From NCBI GenBank assembly GCA_036794395.1, contig DAIRGS010000057.1:1-28587 (forward strand): a stretch of 28,587 nt of DNA, read 5' to 3'. The notes under the pieces are model-generated. The model saw only the letters and a program-made list of their open reading frames with translations, was not told where the DNA came from and did no database searches. The translations under genes were made by a program, and so were the position numbers. How positions within the stretch are numbered: position 1 is the first letter of the stretch; each line of letters begins with the position of its first letter. Of the stretch, positions 15,815 through 22,981 are shown in pieces. The stretch is from DASXMX01 sp036794395 (lineage in GTDB: Bacteria > Planctomycetota > Phycisphaerae > Tepidisphaerales > Tepidisphaeraceae).

Positions 15815-17518
15815 ATGCCCGAAGACCGCGCCGCCACATTTCTTCAATTGATCCGCCGCTCCGAACGCGGCCGGCTGAAGGTCTACCTCGGCTACGGGCC
15901 GGGCGTCGGCAAAACCTATCAGATGCTCCAGGAGGCCCAGCGCCTGAAAAAAGAAGGGATCGATGTCGTCGTCGGCCTCGTCGAAACTCACAACCGCGCC
16001 GAGACCGCCAAGTTGGTCGAAGGCCTCGAACTCATTCCGCGCCGAAAGATCGACTATCGCGGCATTACCGTCGAAGAGATGGATGTCGATGCACTCATCG
16101 CGCGCCATCCGCAGGTGGCCATTGTCGATGAGCTAGCACATACCAATTTGCCCGGCAGCCGTAACGCCAAACGCTACCAGGATGTTCAGGACATCCTCGC
16201 CGCCGGCATTCACGTCATCTCCGCCCTCAATATCCAGCACCTCGAAAGTCTCTACAACACCGTCGAACAATTGATCGGCGTAAAAGTTCGCGAGCGACTT
16301 CCTGATTCCGTCCTTGCCGAGGCCGATCAGGTCGTCAACATCGACCTTTCTGCCGAAGACCTTCAGCAGCGGTTATCCGAAGGCAAGATTTATCCCAGCG
16401 AGCGTATCGCCACATCGCTTGAGAACTTCTTCACACACTCCAATCTTGAACATCTGCGGGAACTGACTCTGCGAGAGCTGGCATCGCAACTGGATCTTCG
16501 ACGCCGGGAAGTGACCGACTTTGAGAAACATCCAAACGGCGATGGGAGCGGGGCTCCGGATCAGATTATGGTCTGCTTGTCGTCTCGCGGGCCGAACAGC
16601 GCTCGGCTACTGCGGTTTGGGTCGAGGCTGGCGGGGCGATTGAATCGAAACTGGTATGCAGTCTACGTTCAGACGCCATCGGAAGAGCCGACAGTGATCG
16701 ATGCGCGGACGCAACGTTTGCTCGCCGACACGCTGACCCTTGCGAATCAGCTTGGGGCGACCGTGTTTACATTCAAGGGACAGGATATTGCGGATACGAT
16801 TTTGCGATTTGCCCGCGAATATCGCGTTGGACAGATCGTGATCGGCCGGCCAAGGGCCGTCCCCTGGTGGAAGCGGATGCGCGGGGAACGGAGCGTGGCC
16901 GAGCAGCTGATGCATCGATCCGGGGGTGTGACGCTGGTGGTAGTTGACGCTGAAAGCGATGAACGCGTTGCGGTGAGAGCGGCGGCTGAAACGGATGCGG
17001 GCGGAGGATTGATCTCCCCAATTGCAAAAACCGCGGGAACGATCGGTCGGCTTCTGACCACGGATCGAATCGTGATTTGGGAAGATGCCGTGTCCAAAGA
17101 GCAGATTCGCGACAAGCTTGTCGCCGCGATCGCGGCCGACGTGAGTGGCCTGAATATCAAGGCCGCCATCGAAAAACTCGCCCAACGCGAACAGCAGGGC
17201 TCGACGTTTCTCAATGAGGGCGTTGCTCTTCCGCACGCACGCCTCGAGGGTCTGGCCGCGCCACAGATAGCGCTTGGACTGACGCATTCCGGCGTGCTTG
17301 ATGCGCCGACGGAAAAGCCAGTGGAGGTGGTGTTCCTGCTTCTGTCCCCGGCAGCGGGAGCCAATACCCATTTGCAAGTCCTATCGAAGGCGGCGCGAGC
17401 GCTCCAAAGCAGGGAGTTGAGAAGAGCACTTCTCCGCGCTGAATCGGCAGCCGAGGCACTAGGAGCCATCCACGATTTTGAAGCGGCCGCGAGCGGCAAG
17501 AGTGCCAACGGTCATTAG
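15815..17518 (+). CDS. kdpD: KdpD N-terminal sensor + USP + PTS EIIA fusion, no histidine kinase
   Basis: 567 aa. Residues ~15-220 are the KdpD sensor domain, with Walker A GYGPGVGKT (26-34), VVVGLVETHNR, VAIVDELAHTNLPGSRN and a KRYQDVQDIL segment. Residues ~245-375 are a universal-stress (USP) domain. Residues ~405-560 are a PtsN-like PTS EIIA type-2 domain with a phosphorylatable His474 in GVALPHARLEGLA and the late motif VFLLLSPAAGANTHLQVLS. The four membrane helices, GAF, HisKA and ATPase domains of ordinary KdpD (~890 aa) are absent. In E. coli, EIIA-Ntr binds KdpD, so the fusion fits a shared K+ control circuit. Codon use changes near 16440: Ala and Gly are mostly GCC/GGC before it, and mixed GCG/GGG/GGA after. 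Confidence 0.9.
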   Translation: MPEDRAATFLQLIRRSERGRLKVYLGYGPGVGKTYQMLQEAQRLKKEGIDVVVGLVETHNRAETAKLVEGLELIPRRKIDYRGITVEEMDVDALIARHPQVAIVDELAHTNLPGSRNAKRYQDVQDILAAGIHVISALNIQHLESLYNTVEQLIGVKVRERLPDSVLAEADQVVNIDLSAEDLQQRLSEGKIYPSERIATSLENFFTHSNLEHLRELTLRELASQLDLRRREVTDFEKHPNGDGSGAPDQIMVCLSSRGPNSARLLRFGSRLAGRLNRNWYAVYVQTPSEEPTVIDARTQRLLADTLTLANQLGATVFTFKGQDIADTILRFAREYRVGQIVIGRPRAVPWWKRMRGERSVAEQLMHRSGGVTLVVVDAESDERVAVRAAAETDAGGGLISPIAKTAGTIGRLLTTDRIVIWEDAVSKEQIRDKLVAAIAADVSGLNIKAAIEKLAQREQQGSTFLNEGVALPHARLEGLAAPQIALGLTHSGVLDAPTEKPVEVVFLLLSPAAGANTHLQVLSKAARALQSRELRRALLRAESAAEALGAIHDFEAAASGKSANGH

Positions 17519-17627
17519 GGCCGGCCAACCAGGATGAGCGCGGCACTGTATTAAATCCTTGACGATCAAACACTAAAAGTAATTTTGTGATGCGATGAAA
17601 GTATCGTAGGATGGCTCCGTCTCTTCG

Positions 17628-17635
17628 GAGGAGGA
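17628..17635 (+). promoter_or_regulatory. Strong ribosome binding site that decides the radical SAM start
   Basis: GGAGGAGG lies eight bases before a TTG codon at 17644. An ATG at 17611 is in the same frame but lies upstream of this Shine-Dalgarno sequence and has no site of its own. The TTG is therefore the likelier start. Confidence 0.65.
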
Positions 17636-17643
17636 ATCCGATT

Positions 17644-18477
17644 TTGACGCGTAGCGGTCGAATCAGCGCTCAACAGTTGCGAGATGCCCATGGGCATCGG
17701 ACGTGCTGCCACTTGTGCGAGCATCATTGCGGCGTCAATCGATCCGCCGGTGAACTGGGCCGGTGCAGGGCTGATGATCGCGCGCGAGTTTTCCGTCATC
17801 GCGTTGAATATGGGGAAGAGCTCGAACTGGTCCCATCGCATCTGTTTTACCTGTCCGGATGCGATCTTCGTTGTGCGTTTTGCATCGCGGGAGCCAACGC
17901 TTTTGATCCATCGCGCGGGACGGAGCTGACAGCCGAATGGTTTGCGGAGGCGGTATCGTGGGGTCGCGGGCAGGGTGCGCGAAACATTCAATGGGTGGGT
18001 GGTGAGCCGACCATTCACCTGCCCCGAATCTTAAAGGTGATGTCTGAGTGCGGTGAGTTGCCCCCGGTGGTCTGGAAGTCGGATTTCCATGGCACCCCTG
18101 AGGCGATGGACTTGCTCGCCGGCGCGGTCGATGTGTATGTGGCGGACTTCAAGTTTGGGAATGACGTTTGCGCGCGGCAATTGGCGGGCGTTGAGAATTA
18201 CCTGGCAATCGTCACGAGGAATTTGAAGGCCGCCGCGCGGGACGCACGGCTGATCGTCCGGCATCTGCTGCTGCCGGGGCATTTTGACTGTTGCTACCGG
18301 CCCGTGGCGCGGTGGATGCGCGACAATCTACATGAAGCCGCGTTCAGCATTCGAGAGGGCTATTTGCCGAGTTGGCGCGCTGCACGCATGCCCGGTCTTT
18401 CGCGTCCACTGGACCCTGCTGTTGGCGTTGAGGCGCGCCTCTTTGCCGAACGTCTTGGTTTGGCGGTGATTGAATGA
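17644..18477 (+). CDS. Radical SAM protein, PflX/COG1313-like
   Basis: 277 aa from the TTG at 17644 (288 from the ATG at 17611). The N-terminal cysteine cluster CCHLCEHHCGVNRSAGELGRC matches the PflX/COG1313 subgroup of radical SAM proteins related to pyruvate formate-lyase activating enzymes. The cluster-binding motif CDLRCAFC (C-x3-C-x2-C) binds the [4Fe-4S] that cleaves S-adenosylmethionine. A GGEPT motif (VGGEPTIHLP) for SAM binding follows. The reaction is unknown. It opens a run of eight genes on one strand and overlaps the next by four bases (ATGA), so it probably acts on, or matures, a product of this operon (inference). Confidence 0.88.
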   Translation: MTRSGRISAQQLRDAHGHRTCCHLCEHHCGVNRSAGELGRCRADDRARVFRHRVEYGEELELVPSHLFYLSGCDLRCAFCIAGANAFDPSRGTELTAEWFAEAVSWGRGQGARNIQWVGGEPTIHLPRILKVMSECGELPPVVWKSDFHGTPEAMDLLAGAVDVYVADFKFGNDVCARQLAGVENYLAIVTRNLKAAARDARLIVRHLLLPGHFDCCYRPVARWMRDNLHEAAFSIREGYLPSWRAARMPGLSRPLDPAVGVEARLFAERLGLAVIE

Positions 18478-18671
18478 GCACCAAAAAACGGTCGAACGGT
18501 CCCGATGACGAAACGTCGATCACCGAAATCACGATTCAGCCGGATGGTCGAATCTACGTGTTTGGTACATCGCGGCAGGTGCTCGAAGTGCTGCAAGTTC
18601 TCAACCCCGGAGATGCCCGACTTGGGCGCCTCGTGGCCCAGGTAGGCATTGGCCGGCGTGTTCACAATTGA
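18474..18671 (+). CDS. 65-aa protein coupled to the radical SAM gene
   Basis: Starts at the ATGA overlapping the radical SAM stop and ends 12 bp before the AAA+ ATPase gene, so translational coupling is likely. The N-terminus is polar (STKKRSNGPDDE). A predicted beta-hairpin follows (ITEITIQPDGRIYVFG) and then a helix with QVLEVLQVLNP. The I.I.PDGRI hairpin resembles the start of the DUF2997 protein encoded later in the operon (LEIEIAPDGKVTA), hinting at a distant paralogue. That is inference. No family is recognised with confidence. Confidence 0.7.
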   Translation: MSTKKRSNGPDDETSITEITIQPDGRIYVFGTSRQVLEVLQVLNPGDARLGRLVAQVGIGRRVHN

Positions 18672-18683
18672 GGAGGTCCTAGA

Positions 18684-20378
18684 TTGCCAGGTTTACCGGC
18701 TGAAACTCCAATTTCCCCGCGTTCGATACCAACGGCGCCGGGATCTGGTCCGCCCGTTCAGAAGTCGACAAAACCGCCGGCTTCGGTTCCGGCATCCAAG
18801 TCGCTGGTCCAGTGTCTCAGTCCCGAAGATGAACTCGAAGTGCTCATCCGTGCCCGCTATCCCATTATTTATGTATTGAGCTGGGAAGAAGAGCGGGTCG
18901 AGAAATTGCTTGCGGGCATCGCCACCAATCGCAACAAGAAGTTTCATGTCTGGACTTACACGCAGGGTATTGTCCGGTACGGCTCCGAGCCGCAGCGTGC
19001 CAAGTCGGGCACCGGCAGCACGACCGATCCGCTGGCCGCTCTTGATGCGGTGCTTCAACACGTTGAACCCGCGATCTACCTGTTTAAGGATTTTCATCCG
19101 TTTACGGAAGAAAACCGGGCGAATCTTGCGGTGATTCGTCGTTTGAAAGATGTCGCGTACCATCTACGCGACACGTACAAAACGATCGTCATTGTTGCGC
19201 CGGTCATGCGTATTGCGCCGGAATTGGATAAAGACGTCACACTCATCGAGTTTCTTCCGCCGGATGTGCAGGACTTTAACAAGCTGCTGGACCGGATTAT
19301 TGATGATGTGAAGGACAAGCCGCAGGTTCGGATCAACCTGGATGCAGCCGGCCGGGAGCGATTGGTCCATGCAGCGCGTGGTCTGACGCTTAAAGAGGCG
19401 GAGAACGTTTTTGCCAAGACGTTGGTGCTCGATGGCACGCTCGATGCCGACGACATCAGCGTCGTCTTCAGCGAGAAGCAGCAGATTATCAAGAAGAGCG
19501 GGCTGCTTGAGTATTTCGCCAGCGAGGAACAATTCGATCACGTTGCCGGGCTGGAGAATCTCAAGCAATGGCTGGTGAAACGAAGTGCGGCGTTCACCGA
19601 ACGTGCCGCGGCTTTTGGCCTGCCTCCCCCGCGAGGGGTGTTGCTGCTGGGCGTGCAGGGGTGCGGAAAGAGTCTGTGCGCCAAAGCCATTTCGAGCATG
19701 TGGAAACTTCCACTGCTGCGGTTTGACGTGGGCCGGATGTTTGGAAGCCTGGTTGGGTCCAGTGAGGAAAATATTCGACGTGCAATTCGCACCGCCGAAA
19801 GCGTAGCGCCGGCGATTTTGTGGGTTGATGAAATCGATAAGGCATTTGCCGGGTCGGTGGGATCCGGTGGGAGCGATGGCGGCACGGCCGCACGGGTTTT
19901 CGGAACCTTTCTAACGTGGTTATCGGATAAGACATCGCCCGTATTTGTCATCGCCACGGCCAACGACATCAGCCAGCTTCCGCCGGAGCTTCTGCGTAAG
20001 GGTCGGCTGGACGAGATCTTTTTTGTCGATCTGCCGACCGAGGCCGAGCGCAATGCCGTGTTCAGCATTCACCTCACGAAGCGAGGCCGCGATCCGGCGC
20101 AATTTGATCTTCCGACGCTGGCGCGACTGAGTGAGGGCTTCAGCGGCGCTGAGATCGAAGAGGCCATCGTCTCGGGTTTGTTTGATGCGTTCAGCGATGA
20201 CGTGGAGCTCGATACGTCCATGCTTGCCGCGAGCCTGGCGGAGACGGTTCCGCTTTCGAAAACGATGAGCGAAGACTTGAATCGTTTGCGGACGTGGGCA
20301 CAGGGTCGCGCGCGTCCGGCATCGGGCAAGCCCACCGCCACCGCCACGCCGGCGACGCGACGAAAAATTGAACTGTAG
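18684..20378 (+). CDS. Ycf46-like AAA+ ATPase
   Basis: 564 aa. Start is TTG at 18684 with GAGGAGGT (18670-18677) six bases upstream. Residues 1-40 are a Pro/Ser-rich linker. Residues ~45-270 form the N-terminal domain typical of Ycf46-type ATPases (EDELEVLIRARYPIIYVLSW, DFHPF, IEFLPPDVQDF, AARGLTLKEAENVFAK). The AAA+ core follows with Walker A GVQGCGKS (322-329), Walker B ILWVDEIDKAF (~377), sensor-1 ATAND and the arginine-finger segment RKGRLDEIFFVDLP. The C-terminal lid has the GFSGAEIEEAIVSGLFDAF helix. Ycf46 proteins occur in cyanobacteria, plastids and planctomycetes, without a settled function. Neighbours DUF1257 and DUF2997 are its usual companions. It is cytoplasmic and probably hexameric. 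Confidence 0.9.
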   Translation: MPGLPAETPISPRSIPTAPGSGPPVQKSTKPPASVPASKSLVQCLSPEDELEVLIRARYPIIYVLSWEEERVEKLLAGIATNRNKKFHVWTYTQGIVRYGSEPQRAKSGTGSTTDPLAALDAVLQHVEPAIYLFKDFHPFTEENRANLAVIRRLKDVAYHLRDTYKTIVIVAPVMRIAPELDKDVTLIEFLPPDVQDFNKLLDRIIDDVKDKPQVRINLDAAGRERLVHAARGLTLKEAENVFAKTLVLDGTLDADDISVVFSEKQQIIKKSGLLEYFASEEQFDHVAGLENLKQWLVKRSAAFTERAAAFGLPPPRGVLLLGVQGCGKSLCAKAISSMWKLPLLRFDVGRMFGSLVGSSEENIRRAIRTAESVAPAILWVDEIDKAFAGSVGSGGSDGGTAARVFGTFLTWLSDKTSPVFVIATANDISQLPPELLRKGRLDEIFFVDLPTEAERNAVFSIHLTKRGRDPAQFDLPTLARLSEGFSGAEIEEAIVSGLFDAFSDDVELDTSMLAASLAETVPLSKTMSEDLNRLRTWAQGRARPASGKPTATATPATRRKIEL

Positions 20379-20394
20379 CCGGCTTGAAGCCGGC
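20378..20394. repeat. GCCGGC-TTGAA-GCCGGC palindrome on a stop codon
   Basis: GCCGGC (20378-20383) and GCCGGC (20389-20394) are self-complementary arms around TTGAA. The first G is the last base of the TAG stop of the AAA+ gene, and AGGAGG of the next gene's ribosome site begins directly after (20395). The core GGCTTGAAGCC recurs exactly at 26197-26207 and with one change at 10202-10212. Confidence 0.6.
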
Positions 20395-20405
20395 AGGAGG
20401 CGCCG

Positions 20406-20873
20406 ATGAGCTCCGTAGTGGTTATAACTCCCCTGATTATCGCGGGCTGGCCGGTCATCACGGCAGCGGTTACCGCGGCGGTCGCGTCGATGGGGTTTAA
20501 CGTGGTGACGTCCGCGGCCAGCGAAGCGCCGGTGATCGAAAAGGTAAAGACCACCACGCGTGCCGAGATCGATGTGGAAGACAGTGAAGTGCTTCAGGGG
20601 GTTGCGATTGCGGACGGACGGCTGGTCGTCGAGCGCGACGATGTTCGAATCATCTTCACGCGCGACGCGCGTGGGGCGCTGCGGCTGTGTGTCGAGGGCG
20701 AATCTCATTCCAAGGCGGAACTGAAGAAGATCGGGCAGGAAGTGCTTGGCCGGGTGACGCAGCAATATGTTTATCACCGCATCGTGACCGAATTGCAGCA
20801 GCACAACATGGCGATCGTGGACGAACAGGTTGCCGCCGATCACACCGTAAAAATTCGGGTGCGGAATCTGTGA
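20406..20873 (+). CDS. DUF1257 (Ycf35-like) protein
   Basis: 155 aa. The C-terminal half carries the DUF1257 pattern (LKKIGQEVLGRVTQQYVYHR, IVTELQQHNMAIVDEQVA, TVKIRVRNL). The N-terminus (SSVVVITPLIIAGWPVITAA) is more hydrophobic than usual for the family. The central part (GVAIADGRLVVERDDVRIIF) fits the beta-rich Ycf35 core. Homologues sit beside Ycf46-type ATPases and DUF2997 proteins, as here, and may be ATPase partners or substrates. AGGAGG (20395-20400) precedes the ATG. Assignment is by pattern and context; the biochemical role is unknown. Confidence 0.75.
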   Translation: MSSVVVITPLIIAGWPVITAAVTAAVASMGFNVVTSAASEAPVIEKVKTTTRAEIDVEDSEVLQGVAIADGRLVVERDDVRIIFTRDARGALRLCVEGESHSKAELKKIGQEVLGRVTQQYVYHRIVTELQQHNMAIVDEQVAADHTVKIRVRNL

Positions 20874-20891
20874 CGATTGAGGAGATTTTCG

Positions 20892-21110
20892 ATGGCACAG
20901 GAAGAACTTGAGATCGAGATTGCCCCGGATGGGAAAGTCACGGCGCGAACGCGCGGCATTAAGGGCAAGGCCTGCATGGACTGGGCGGACCTTGTGGCCC
21001 GCATCGTAGGCCGGGAGGAATCCCGGGAGAAAACCGCGGAATACTACGAGGCCGAAGTCACCCAGCAGGCCCGAAGCACAGTGGACGTGCGGCGAACAAA
21101 ACAGCGCTGA
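20892..21110 (+). CDS. DUF2997 protein
   Basis: 72 aa from the ATG at 20892, which has GAGGAG (20879-20884) seven bases upstream; a TTG at 20877 is less likely. A beta-hairpin LEIEIAPDGKVTARTRGIKG is followed by KACMDWADLVARIVG, including the family's conserved GxKGxxC, and the segment KTAEYYEAEV. This matches DUF2997, whose members are encoded next to DUF1257 and AAA+ genes. The conserved Cys is the only obvious reactive residue and could be a target of redox or radical chemistry (inference). The function is unknown. Confidence 0.82.
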   Translation: MAQEELEIEIAPDGKVTARTRGIKGKACMDWADLVARIVGREESREKTAEYYEAEVTQQARSTVDVRRTKQR

Positions 21111-21122
21111 TGAACCTCGAAC

Positions 21123-22154
21123 ATGCAGTGCGCGAACTGTCAGTTTCACAACATGCCTGGGAGCGCTATTTGCGGCCGGTGTGGCACGTCGATGGCGTTG
21201 GCGACGGCCACAATGGATGTCCATCCGCCCAGGGCGGGCCGGATGTCGATGCGGCTTCGACGGGTGCGGCCAGTAGCTCGAACGTATTACGAAGCACGCG
21301 ATGCGATGGGGCAGGCGGGGGCGAGGAGCGTGTGGCTGTTTGGGCAGATCGCGCCATCGGTTCCGCCATTGCCGGTGACGATTCGCTTGATTCTTCCCGG
21401 GTGGTCGCAGTTTTATGTTGGCCGGCGTGTTCTCGGGCATCTGTTTCTCTGGTCTTTTCTTGTTTTACTCCTCCTGGGGCTGCTGTTTTTTGGTCGGGTG
21501 TGGGGAAGTGTGCTGCTTGGGCTGGCGTTCAGCGTTCATTCGTCGGCGGCCCTCGACATCGTGGCGCATGACCTTGCGCCCGGGGAAGTGCGTCGGCGAA
21601 TGATCCGCGGGCTGCTTGTCACGGCCGCCTTGGCGCTTGTTCTCTACTTGCCGGCGGGCCGACTGCTGACAGCGGTGGCCGATCCGCAGGTGATCGACAT
21701 GCCGGTTTATCCATTTTTGCAGGAGCATGATGTTTTGCTGGTCAACCATTGGACCACACCGCACGTGGGCCAGATCGTGCTTTACGACTTGCCGGAATTT
21801 ACCGAAGCCGATCCGGGGGTTGGCCATCACCGGACGATCGTTAATTATCGGGGAGCGCGGATCGACCGGATCCTTGCCGGGCCGGGCGACGTGGTGCGGT
21901 GGGAGGAGGGTTTGCTGCTGGTGAATAACCTGGCCGGCGAATGGGCGCCGCTGAACCGGCTCCATCCACCAGGAAAGGCAACTTTCAAGGTGCCCGAGGG
22001 AAAGTATTTTATCCTGCCAAGCACGACGCCGGGCGCTCATGGGCGAGCGGAATCGGAGATGTGGCGCGACTTGAGCATGATCCCTTTCACGAGCATTCAC
22101 GGCTCGGCCTATCTGCGGAGCAATCCGCTCACGCGCTGGGCGCGACTGAGGTAA
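21123..22154 (+). CDS. Zinc-ribbon membrane protein with catalytically inactive signal-peptidase (S26) fold
   Basis: 343 aa. The zinc ribbon has Cys3, Cys6, Cys17 and Cys20 (CANC..CGRC). Membrane helices lie at ~95-125 and ~155-180. Residues ~188-330 follow the type I signal peptidase layout: HDVLLVNHW (GDxLLVNK), VGQIVLYDLP, RILAGPGDVV (KRVIGLPGD), LLVNN, then VPEGKYFILPSTTP and a Ser/Arg-rich box. The nucleophile region reads VIDMPVYPFL, with Asp192 where the family has Ser-Met, and the general-base Lys is replaced (Ile247-Asp248-Arg249). Proteolysis by the usual Ser/Lys dyad is therefore unlikely. It may bind signal-peptide-like or membrane substrates without cutting them (inference). It starts 12 bp after the DUF2997 stop. 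Confidence 0.75.
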   Translation: MQCANCQFHNMPGSAICGRCGTSMALATATMDVHPPRAGRMSMRLRRVRPVARTYYEARDAMGQAGARSVWLFGQIAPSVPPLPVTIRLILPGWSQFYVGRRVLGHLFLWSFLVLLLLGLLFFGRVWGSVLLGLAFSVHSSAALDIVAHDLAPGEVRRRMIRGLLVTAALALVLYLPAGRLLTAVADPQVIDMPVYPFLQEHDVLLVNHWTTPHVGQIVLYDLPEFTEADPGVGHHRTIVNYRGARIDRILAGPGDVVRWEEGLLLVNNLAGEWAPLNRLHPPGKATFKVPEGKYFILPSTTPGAHGRAESEMWRDLSMIPFTSIHGSAYLRSNPLTRWARLR

Positions 22155-22169
22155 ATGGAGTGAAGCCTG

Positions 22170-22970
22170 ATGACACGATTTGACCGGCTTGAATTTGAGG
22201 AATCCGAATCACAGAAAGGTGTCGAGCATGAGCTGGGTCGCGCGCAGCAGCAACGCCACCGCGAGCCGGATCGCGACGAACGCTTCTGGCTGGCTAGTGC
22301 TTCCGAAGAGCGACGAAAAGGGCTATTTGAATCAGCGCTCCGCTATTACTCACGCGCGTTGGAACTGGACAAATCTCTGGTGACGGGGTGGGTCGGGCAG
22401 GTGCAGATGCTGATCTCGATGGGCGAATACCCTGAGGCCGAGCTATGGAGCCGCAAGGCGCTGGAGCTGTTTCGCAACAATGCCGAGTTGCTGGCTGGCC
22501 GGGCGCAGGCGTTGTGCCGCAAGGGCGACGTGAAGGGAGCCATGGCATCCTGCGACGCCGCGATTGGGCAGCAGGGATTGTTTTCCTATCCATGGATCGT
22601 GCGCGGGGAACTCATGGTTGCACGGCGGGAGAATGTTGAAGAATACTGTTTCGATAAAGCGATTCAGCTTGATGAGGATTGGCTGGTTCCGCTGGAAATC
22701 GGACTCATTTACCTGCACTACGGACGAGCGGCAAAGGCGCTCACGCGCACACGGCAAGCCGTCGAGCGGGCACCCGACCGCGCGTACTGCTGGTACCGGC
22801 AGGGGGTGTGTGAACTGGAACTGGGCCTTTCATCGCCCGCCGAGCGGAGTCTCAAGCATTGCCTGCAACTGGAGCCCAAGTATGCCGATGCCCGGCGGTT
22901 GCTTGAGGGGCTGACGATGAATCGTCGGCCGGTGCGTCGATTTTTCCGCAGGCTATTCAACCGATCCTGA
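22170..22970 (+). CDS. TPR-repeat protein
   Basis: 266 aa. After a charged N-terminus (~1-45), tetratricopeptide repeats follow. Clear units are RRKGLFESALRYYSRALELD, MGEYPEAELWSRKALELF, KGDVKGAMASCDAAI, YGRAAKALTRTRQAVERAP and LGLSSPAERSLKHCLQLEP. It ends in a very basic tail (RRPVRRFFRRLFNRS) that could touch membranes or nucleic acid. There is no signal peptide. GGAG (22157-22160) precedes the ATG. It lies between the pseudo-signal peptidase and PilT-like genes, so it probably scaffolds the operon's complex (inference). Confidence 0.85.
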   Translation: MTRFDRLEFEESESQKGVEHELGRAQQQRHREPDRDERFWLASASEERRKGLFESALRYYSRALELDKSLVTGWVGQVQMLISMGEYPEAELWSRKALELFRNNAELLAGRAQALCRKGDVKGAMASCDAAIGQQGLFSYPWIVRGELMVARRENVEEYCFDKAIQLDEDWLVPLEIGLIYLHYGRAAKALTRTRQAVERAPDRAYCWYRQGVCELELGLSSPAERSLKHCLQLEPKYADARRLLEGLTMNRRPVRRFFRRLFNRS

Positions 22971-22981
22971 GGTTTTATTTC

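Noticed and set aside
21110..21571. 153-codon plus-strand frame beginning at the DUF2997 stop
   Set aside because: It overlaps the zinc-ribbon/S26-like gene in another frame; the translation is Ser/Gly/Cys-rich with no domain.
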